DNA of 56,544 nucleotides from Caulobacteraceae bacterium (GTDB lineage: Bacteria; Pseudomonadota; Alphaproteobacteria; Caulobacterales; Caulobacteraceae): assembly GCA_003165275.1 (NCBI GenBank), contig PLSW01000328.1, forward strand, positions 1 to 56,544, read 5' to 3'. A model generated the notes under the pieces. That model had not been told where the DNA came from and searched no databases. It saw nothing but the letters and a program-made list of their open reading frames with translations. The first letter of the stretch is position 1, and every line of letters begins with the position of its first letter. This document shows positions 51,413 to 56,544 of this stretch, one piece after another. The translations under genes and the position numbers were made by a program.

Positions 51413-51566
51413 ATCTCCCACCTTTGTGGCGTCCCCCAAACGTTCGTTCTGTGGACCCGGCGGCCGGCGCCGCTTTCGGGTCCCGAATCCCGTCCACAAA
51501 ATACGTCCCTTTACGCCGGACTGTCCATGATCCCCTATGGCCTTCTGTGGACGGTCGGAGGCGATC
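51413..51566. promoter_or_regulatory. Putative res site between tnpR and tnpA
   Basis: The divergent gap contains repeats of one motif: TTCTGTGGAC twice (near 51446-51455 and 51542-51551), GTCCACAAAATACGTCC and GGACTGTCC in between. Inverted copies of such motifs at this position are typical of resolvase subsites. GGAGG lies before the tnpA ATG. Confidence 0.5.
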
Positions 51567-54539
51567 ATGGGGCGACGAGACCTGCTGAGCGCCGAGGAGC
51601 GGCGTCAACTGTTCGGCGTTCCGGTCGATCGCGACACCCTGGCGCGCCTCTACACCCTCGACCCGGCGGATCTCGGCCTGATCGAGGCCCGGCGTGAGGA
51701 GCGCAACCGCCTTGGATTTGCGGTGCAGCTCGCCCTGATCCGCCATCCCGGATTGACCCTGGCTCAAGTCACCGAGCAGCCCGGTGTGGACCTGGAGCCG
51801 CTTGTCGGCTTCATCGCCAGCCAGCTGCAGCTGCCCACGGCGGCTCTGGCCGACTATGCGACGCGCGAGCAGACCATGACTGATCATGCTCGCGAACTCG
51901 GCGCGGCGCTCGGCCTACGCCCGCCCGCACGGGCGGACCTGAGCCTGATGATCGACGCGGCGGCTTCGGCCGCCTGGTCGACGGACAAGGGCGCGGTGAT
52001 CGCCGGCGCGGTCGTCGCCGCGCTTCGCGGCAAGGCGATCATGCTGCCGGCGACGGCGACGATCGAGCGGGCCGGCATCACCGGCCGGGCCACGGCGCGC
52101 AAGCGCGTCCACGACGCCCTGCTCGCCGGCCTGGGTCCGGAGCAGCTGGCGGCCTTGGACGAGCTGTTGCACCTCGATCCAGAGACGGGCTTCACACGCC
52201 TGACTTCGCTGCGGACCATTCCGGCCGGCCCCAAGCCGGACCACATCCGCGAGATCGTCGACAAGCTTGGCGCCGTGCGAGCCCTCGATATCGCCCAGGG
52301 CGCCGGGGACCGCATCCATCCAGATCGGCTGCGCCGCCTGGTGCGCGAGAGCCGGTTGTCGCCAACCTACCTCATCGACCGCTACACCCTGGCCCGCCGG
52401 CGCGCGACCGTGGTCGCGCTGCTGATCGACCTTGAAGGGCGCCTGACCGACGCGGCGATCGAAATGGCCGATCGCCTGATCGGCGCGGCTTTCATCCGGG
52501 GAAAGAGCGCCCAGGAGCGCCAATACAGCGCCACCTCCAAGGACGTCGCCCGGCTGATGCGCCTGTTCCTCGGCACGATAGATGCGCTCGCCGCGGCGGC
52601 CGAAGCCGACGCAGATCCGTTCGCGGCGCTCGATGAGGCCGTGGGTTGGAACAAGCTGCTGCGGGTCCGGGATGAGGTGGCCCAGATCGCCGATACGGCG
52701 GACGTCGATCCGCTCGTGCGCGCTGCGGACCGATACGCCAGCCTACGAAAGTTCGCGCCTGCCTTGCTCGATGCGCTGGACTTCAAGGCCGCGCGCGGGA
52801 GCGAGAAGACGCTCGCCGCGGTCGAGGTGCTTCGGCAGTTGCACAGGTCCGGGCGGCGCGCGCCGCCGTCCGACGCGCCGATGCCGTTCAAGAAGGAATG
52901 GCGCGCCCTCGTCGTCGATAGCCAGGGGCGTGTTGACCGGCGCTTGTACGAAACCGCGACCCTGGCCCACCTGCGCAACAAGCTCCGATCAGGGGACGTC
53001 TGGGTCGAGCGGTCGACGGCCTATCGCCAGTTCGACAGCTACATGCTGCCCCCGGCCGAAGCCCAGCCGATCACCTCCGGGCTCGGCCTGCCGGCGACCG
53101 CTGAGGCCTGGCTGGAAGGCCGCGGCCGGGAGTTGGACTGGCGGCTCAAGCGCTTCGCGCATCGTCTCCAACGCGGCCGGCTCGAGGGTGTCGAGATGCG
53201 CGACGACCGGCTGCACATCAGTCCGGTGCGGCTCGCGACGCCGCCCGAAGCCGACGTTCTCGCGGACCGGATCGACGCCATGCTGCCGAAAATCCGGGTG
53301 ACAGAGCTCCTACACGAGGTCGCTCGCGACACCGGCTTCCTCGGAGCCTTCACCAACCTGCGTACCGGAGAGCCCTGTCCGAACGAGAACGCACTGCTGG
53401 CGGCCATTCTCGCCGACGCCACCAATCTGGGCCTCGCGCGCATGGCCCAGGCAAGCCAGGGCGTGACCCGAGACCAACTGGTCTGGACGGCGGACGCCTT
53501 CATCCGAGACGACACCTATAAAGCGGCGCTGGCGCGGATTATCGACGCCCATCATGCGTTGCCGATGTCGGCCGTCTGGGGCGACGGCGCGACATCCAGT
53601 TCCGACGGGCAGTTCTTCCGGTCGGGCAAGCGCGGCGGCGCCGGAGAGGTGAACGCCCGCTACGGCGTCGACCCCGGCTTCAGCTTCTACACCCACGTCT
53701 CCGACCAGCACGCGCCCTACCATGCGCGCGTCATCTCGGCCGCCACGCATGAAGCGCCCTATGTTCTCGATGGGCTTCTCCACCACGGATCAAGCCTTCA
53801 GATCGCGGAACACTACACCGACACCGGCGGCGCGACCGACCACGTCTTCGCGCTCTGCACGCTGCTGGGCTTTCGATTCTGCCCGCGGCTGCGCGATTTT
53901 CAAGATCGGCGGCTGGTCTCGATCGGCCCGCCATCGGCCTATCCCGGCTTGGCGCCGATCGTGGGCAGGAAGGTGCGGGCCGATGTCATCAAGGAGCACT
54001 GGGGTGAGATCCTGCGCCTGGTCGCATCGCTCAAGGCTGGCCACGCCGCGCCCTCGGCCATGCTGCGCAAACTCGCCGCCTACGAGCGGCAAAATCAGCT
54101 CGCCGTCGCCCTCCAGGAGGTCGGGAAGATCGAGCGGACCTTGTTCATGCTCGACTGGCTGGAGAACCCCGCACTCCGGCGGCGTTGCCAGGCGGGCCTC
54201 AACAAGGGCGAGCAGCGGCACGCGCTGACGCAGGCGATCTGCACCTTCCGCCAAGGCCGCATCTCCGAGAGGACCCGCGACGCTCAGCAGTACCGCGCTT
54301 CGGGCCTGAACCTGGTGATCGCCGCCATCGTCTGGTGGAACTCGACCTACATGGCGGACGCCGTCGATCACCTGCGGGCTGCTGGCGAGCCTGCCCCCGA
54401 CGATCTCCTCGCCCACACCTCGCCGGTCGGCTGGGAGCACATCGCGTTCTCGGGCGACTTCCTCTGGGACCACGCCGCGGCGCTGCCAACGGGTCGCCGG
54501 CAGCTGACCCTCGGTCGCCGAATGCGCGGCGCGGCCTAA
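51567..54539 (+). CDS. tnpA: Tn3-family transposase TnpA (small and large transposon)
   Basis: A 990-aa transposase starting MGRRDLLSAEERRQLFGVPV with GGAGG five bases upstream (an earlier in-frame ATG at 51537 is less likely). It has the N-terminal DUF4158-like domain and the catalytic C-terminal domain with SSSDGQFF, HYTDTGGATDHVFALCTLLG and FRFCPRLRDFQDRR. Length and motifs are intact. It ends 27 bp before the right inverted repeat. It should act on both the 4.46-kb and the 43-kb ends. Confidence 0.95.
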   Translation: MGRRDLLSAEERRQLFGVPVDRDTLARLYTLDPADLGLIEARREERNRLGFAVQLALIRHPGLTLAQVTEQPGVDLEPLVGFIASQLQLPTAALADYATREQTMTDHARELGAALGLRPPARADLSLMIDAAASAAWSTDKGAVIAGAVVAALRGKAIMLPATATIERAGITGRATARKRVHDALLAGLGPEQLAALDELLHLDPETGFTRLTSLRTIPAGPKPDHIREIVDKLGAVRALDIAQGAGDRIHPDRLRRLVRESRLSPTYLIDRYTLARRRATVVALLIDLEGRLTDAAIEMADRLIGAAFIRGKSAQERQYSATSKDVARLMRLFLGTIDALAAAAEADADPFAALDEAVGWNKLLRVRDEVAQIADTADVDPLVRAADRYASLRKFAPALLDALDFKAARGSEKTLAAVEVLRQLHRSGRRAPPSDAPMPFKKEWRALVVDSQGRVDRRLYETATLAHLRNKLRSGDVWVERSTAYRQFDSYMLPPAEAQPITSGLGLPATAEAWLEGRGRELDWRLKRFAHRLQRGRLEGVEMRDDRLHISPVRLATPPEADVLADRIDAMLPKIRVTELLHEVARDTGFLGAFTNLRTGEPCPNENALLAAILADATNLGLARMAQASQGVTRDQLVWTADAFIRDDTYKAALARIIDAHHALPMSAVWGDGATSSSDGQFFRSGKRGGAGEVNARYGVDPGFSFYTHVSDQHAPYHARVISAATHEAPYVLDGLLHHGSSLQIAEHYTDTGGATDHVFALCTLLGFRFCPRLRDFQDRRLVSIGPPSAYPGLAPIVGRKVRADVIKEHWGEILRLVASLKAGHAAPSAMLRKLAAYERQNQLAVALQEVGKIERTLFMLDWLENPALRRRCQAGLNKGEQRHALTQAICTFRQGRISERTRDAQQYRASGLNLVIAAIVWWNSTYMADAVDHLRAAGEPAPDDLLAHTSPVGWEHIAFSGDFLWDHAAALPTGRRQLTLGRRMRGAA

Positions 54540-54566
54540 AGTTGGCGCGTTCGGGTTCCGTTCGCC

Positions 54567-54604
54567 CTTAGCGTTGCTGAGCTAACAAATGTCGCGCTGC
54601 CCTC
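54567..54604 (-). repeat. Right 38-bp inverted repeat of both the small and the large transposon
   Basis: Reverse complement begins GAGGGCAGCGCGACATTTG and ends GCTAAG; 33 of 38 positions match the left repeat, and the next 12 bp also match. It is followed directly by TTGAA. Confidence 0.87.
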
Positions 54605-54609
54605 TTGAA
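54605..54609. repeat. Right 5-bp target-site duplication (TTGAA)
   Basis: Identical to 11339-11343, on the other side of the 43-kb element. The next bases, GGGGAGG, are the ribosome site of the 54622 gene, so the insertion separates that gene from its original upstream region. Confidence 0.75.
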
Positions 54610-54621
54610 GGGGAGGCCACT

Positions 54622-54879
54622 GTGACGCAGCAGCAAGCACCGGATCTTGAGCGTAAGCGGCGGCAGGCGAACTACCAGAACTCCTACCTCGACCGCCTGC
54701 GCAGGAGCGGCATGGCCACCCTGAGCACAGCGCTTCCGGCCGATCTGCTCCGGTATGTCACCGAGGAGCGTGACCGGGCAGGCTTTCCAAATCTTGGCGC
54801 GACTCTCGCCGAGATCGTCCGCGAGCATCGCGCTCGCAACCTCAACCCGCCAACAAAGGACAGCACCGTGAGCGCATAG
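54622..54879 (+). CDS. Small ribbon-helix-helix-like protein upstream of repC
   Basis: An 85-aa protein starting at GTG 54622, a few bases after GGGGAGG. The N-terminus is basic (ERKRRQANYQNSYLDRLRRS), followed by TLSTALPADLLRYVTEERDR and LGATLAEIVREHRAR: a short strand and two helices, the order of a ribbon-helix-helix DNA-binding domain. Close to the replication gene, it could be a copy-number or partition regulator. This is an inference; I do not recognise a named family. Confidence 0.6.
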   Translation: MTQQQAPDLERKRRQANYQNSYLDRLRRSGMATLSTALPADLLRYVTEERDRAGFPNLGATLAEIVREHRARNLNPPTKDSTVSA

Positions 54880-54907
54880 AAAAACCCGGTCGCTCGAAAG
54901 CGCCGGG
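54880..54907 (-). terminator. Rho-independent terminator of the antisense RNA
   Basis: On the minus strand a nine-pair stem (CCGGG/CCCGG and AGCG/CGCT, one bulge) with loop UUCG is followed by TTTTT (54884-54880). It faces the antisense direction. In the plus direction it lacks a T-run, so it would terminate the 54622 gene only weakly. Confidence 0.75.
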
Positions 54908-54959
54908 CCTTTCAGGAGTTTCATTAGGGCCGGTCGCCAAACCGGAAGAGCCCCAGACA
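54880..54959 (-). ncRNA. Candidate antisense RNA controlling repC, about 80 nt
   Basis: On the minus strand, a promoter-like TTGTCA-17-TAGGGT is followed by a short transcript that would end at a strong hairpin with five U's. Within it, CCGGT and ACCGG form a stem closing the loop UUGGCG, which contains the YUNR U-turn pattern found in many antisense-control loops. The RNA is complementary to the leader of the mRNA reading into repC. The arrangement matches replication-control antisense RNAs in general; I saw no direct evidence of expression. Confidence 0.6.
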
Positions 54960-54965
54960 GCTCAC

Positions 54966-54994
54966 ACCCTAGCGAAACCCCCACAGTTTGACAA
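54966..54994 (-). promoter_or_regulatory. Candidate antisense RNA promoter
   Basis: TTGTCA (54994-54989) and TAGGGT (54971-54966) are separated by exactly 17 bp on the minus strand. Transcription should start near 54959. Confidence 0.55.
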
Positions 54995-55054
54995 GCCAAA
55001 ACGCGCTTCGGCGTGACTGGATTTCTGTGTCCGCGGCTCAATAGGAGCCAAGAC

Positions 55055-55165
55055 ATGACCTCCGTCGCCGACCAAGCCGTCGGCCTTCCGCGCCTTGCCC
55101 TGCAAGGACGCGACGGCCGACCGCACACTACTAGCTCACCCCTCATTTCGAGGGCGTGGCCATGA
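55055..55165 (+). CDS. 36-aa leader peptide coupled to repC
   Basis: ATG 55055 has AGGAG 7 bp upstream (55043-55047), while repC itself has no ribosome site in front. The frame of 36 codons ends in TGA at 55163-55165, overlapping the repC ATG at 55162 as ATGA. The peptide (MTSVADQAVGLPRLALQGRD and 16 more) resembles nothing I know. Coupled leader peptides with antisense RNA regulate initiator synthesis in several plasmid groups; that parallel is inferred. Confidence 0.65.
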   Translation: MTSVADQAVGLPRLALQGRDGRPHTTSSPLISRAWP

Positions 55166-56544
55166 TCAACCACGCCCAATCAGTTGATGACTGGCGGCCC
55201 GGCTTCGCCAAGCGCGCATCTAACTTCGACGAGGTGTGCGAGCGCGCCTCGGCTTGGCGTTGGGAGCTTGGGGTCACGATCTGGCGGATCGAGGACGCCG
55301 TCATGTTGGGCGCCCGTGATCTCAGGCCCATCCAGCGCCTGGTGCTGCTCCACTATGTTCGGCGCCTCAACCAGGAGCAGCTGGAGAACAACATCGCCTG
55401 CGTCTGGCCCAGTTCGGCCAGGATCGCCGGCGAGCTGGGCTGCAGCGAGAATACGCTGCGCGGCCATCGCAAGGGGCTCGAGGCGCTCGGTTACATGGTC
55501 CGCGACTACAACCGCGCCAATCGCCCCGCCGACGTCGAGGCCTTCGACCTCGCCCCGCTTGTGGCCCGCCTAGCGGAATTGGAGGCGAACGCGGATGCGT
55601 TCGACGCCGAGTTTCGTGCAAATCGCTCACGCCAAGCAGAGCACGTCGTTGCCCATCGAAATATTAGCGCCCAGGCGCCTGAAACCGGGCGCCTAGAACA
55701 GTCCCAACCGAACCTCAGTTCCTCTGTACGAGGCGATAAGGACGCGGCTCAGCCGCGACATTCCCCGGATTCGCGGCCCTCTACGCGGACCGAGAGCGGC
55801 AAAGGAACCGCCAACTCCGGCCGGCACCGGCAAAACCGACAGCCCGGCGCCAATGGCTCCTCGGGAGGAGCAAGCGTTTCCGGCGGCGCATCTTCTGACC
55901 CCTCGGTGTACGCGGAAATGGTCCGCCAGGAGCTTCGGTCGGCCGCCAAGGTCTGTCCGCGTCTAGCGCCGCTGGTGACCCCTGCCCTCCTGGCCAATCC
56001 GCTCAGCGCCACTCCGGAAGATGCGGCCCGCGTTGCCGCCGCAGCGGCCGATCTCCTGCCCCATCCGGATCGGAACAACGATCAGACCGCGATGTGGGGT
56101 TGGCGCAAGCACGGCGCGCGCGTCCTGGTGATGCTGGCCATCGCCGTGGAGGACGCCGACGTTCGTTCGCCCTGCGGCTACTTCGGTAAGCTAACCGGCC
56201 AGGACCTCGGTGCGTCCGACCTCCGCCTGAACCTGGCCCGTATCCTCAAGGCCAAGGGGGAGATTCCGTCGCCCGAGGCGCCTAACGCGCCAACGGCTCA
56301 GCTGGATCCCGACGCCCAGGCGCTGCGCCTGGCCGAGGATCTCGTCGCTCCGCCAGGGAGCGAAGACCCCAAGTGGCAGGCGATCGCCGTCGAGCTGCGG
56401 CGCATCCTGCGCGAGGGCAAGTTCGGCAGCTGGTTCGGACGCGTCGGATTCGCCGGCGTCACGGACGGAGTGCTCACGCTATCCACGCCAAGCTCCCTCG
56501 TGGCCGAGCGCATTCGGGCTCTGTCAACGGCGGAGCAAAACCAG
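55162..56544 (+). CDS. repC: RepC-type plasmid replication initiator (partial, runs off right edge)
   Basis: 461 codons open to the window end. RPIQRLVLLHYVRRLNQEQL, VWPSSARIAGELGCSENTLR and GHRKGLEALGYMVRDYNRAN match the RP-C/RepC winged-helix domain (roughly residues 55-135). A low-complexity polar linker occupies about 170-255. A second region (QELRSAAKVCPRLAPLVTPA, GYFGKL) resembles the RepC C-terminal part. From about residue 404, KWQAIAVELRRILREGKFGS and WFGRVGF ... LTLSTPSSLVAERIRAL look like the DnaA N-terminal domain fold, unusual as a tail. Start is set by the ATGA overlap with the leader. Confidence 0.82.
   Translation, partial: MINHAQSVDDWRPGFAKRASNFDEVCERASAWRWELGVTIWRIEDAVMLGARDLRPIQRLVLLHYVRRLNQEQLENNIACVWPSSARIAGELGCSENTLRGHRKGLEALGYMVRDYNRANRPADVEAFDLAPLVARLAELEANADAFDAEFRANRSRQAEHVVAHRNISAQAPETGRLEQSQPNLSSSVRGDKDAAQPRHSPDSRPSTRTESGKGTANSGRHRQNRQPGANGSSGGASVSGGASSDPSVYAEMVRQELRSAAKVCPRLAPLVTPALLANPLSATPEDAARVAAAAADLLPHPDRNNDQTAMWGWRKHGARVLVMLAIAVEDADVRSPCGYFGKLTGQDLGASDLRLNLARILKAKGEIPSPEAPNAPTAQLDPDAQALRLAEDLVAPPGSEDPKWQAIAVELRRILREGKFGSWFGRVGFAGVTDGVLTLSTPSSLVAERIRALSTAEQNQ

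Larger units (their letters stand above)
11344..54604. mobile_element. 43.26-kb Tn3-family (class II) catabolic transposon
   Basis: The segment begins with a 38-bp inverted repeat (11344-11381) and ends with its inverted partner (54567-54604; 33 of 38 positions match, the outer 19 being identical). Perfect TTGAA duplications flank both sides. The transposase and resolvase that would act on these ends are at 51567-54539 and 50849-51412. The cargo contains a nested transposon, a homogentisate block, and the A/B/D secreted-protein operons. The whole unit could move as one, or the arrangement could have formed by recombination between two copies of the small element; the perfect duplication at the outermost ends favours transposition. 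Confidence 0.7.
50146..54604. mobile_element. Complete small Tn3-family transposon (grpB-like, tnpR, tnpA)
   Basis: A 4,459-bp unit bounded by 38-bp inverted repeats at 50146-50183 and 54567-54604. It carries a GrpB-family passenger leftward, tnpR leftward and tnpA rightward. Its own flanks are ATGAA (left) and TTGAA (right), which do not match, whereas the right flank matches the far left flank at 11339-11343. This is what is expected if its last movement was as part of the 43-kb unit. Confidence 0.88.

Noticed and set aside
54568-55179. A minus-strand frame of 203 codons across the transposon end and repC leader
   Set aside because: It spans the inverted repeat, the 54622 gene and the antisense RNA region with no recognisable domain or ribosome site.

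Overview
The window is GC-rich alphaproteobacterial plasmid DNA, most like Caulobacterales or Sphingomonadales. The grounds are an RP-C/RepC-type initiator (from 55162), an RP4-order trb mating-pair operon (1-10493), a TonB receptor with many small secreted proteins, and the codon use. The host genus is an inference. No tRNA, rRNA or CRISPR array was seen.

Plasmid backbone, left (1-11338): a minus-strand conjugation operon in the order trbB-C-D-E-F-G-H-I-(second TrbC-like pilin)-J-K-L, mostly with overlapping starts and stops, headed by a small AT-hook protein. Plasmid backbone, right (54605-56544): a ribbon-helix-helix-like regulator, a candidate antisense RNA with its own promoter and terminator, a 36-aa leader peptide coupled by ATGA overlap to repC, and repC itself running off the window.

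Between them (11344-54604) lies 43.26 kb bounded by 38-bp Tn3-type inverted repeats and flanked by a perfect 5-bp duplication, TTGAA (11339-11343 and 54605-54609). I read this as one large class II transposon inserted between the conjugation and replication blocks. Its right end is a complete small transposon (grpB-like gene, tnpR, tnpA; 50146-54604) that also interrupts a foreign trbC fragment. Its left end is a 140-bp copy of the same end, truncated by a second Tn3-family element (11484-15988; tnpA, tnpR and a HigBA-like toxin-antitoxin pair).

The cargo is catabolic. A homogentisate block holds hmgA-fahA-maiA with a divergent MarR regulator and a palindromic operator; an FAD aromatic hydroxylase with its DUF2783 partner and an MBL-fold protein; PaaI thioesterase; dienelactone hydrolase-like, carboxymuconolactone decarboxylase-like, FAH-like, VOC and BKACE proteins; and an MFS importer. 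Around it are ten secreted paralogues of two related families (called A and B here, sharing an HWxG[DNR]TL motif and two conserved Cys), four DUF6152 proteins (D) whose predicted mature N-terminus is His-His-Ser in every case, four secreted SnoaL-like proteins and one TonB receptor. A, B and D genes form repeated modules (A-B-D-A-B-D in one operon; D-B-A then D-A-B in another; A-B alone).

A 40-bp element with two half-sites 21 bp apart lies in the same orientation upstream of three operons, with a weaker fourth copy. It suggests a shared regulon. The most novel material is the A/B/D secreted system with its possible N-terminal copper site, this shared upstream element, the 43-kb transposon, and the antisense-RNA/leader-peptide control of repC.
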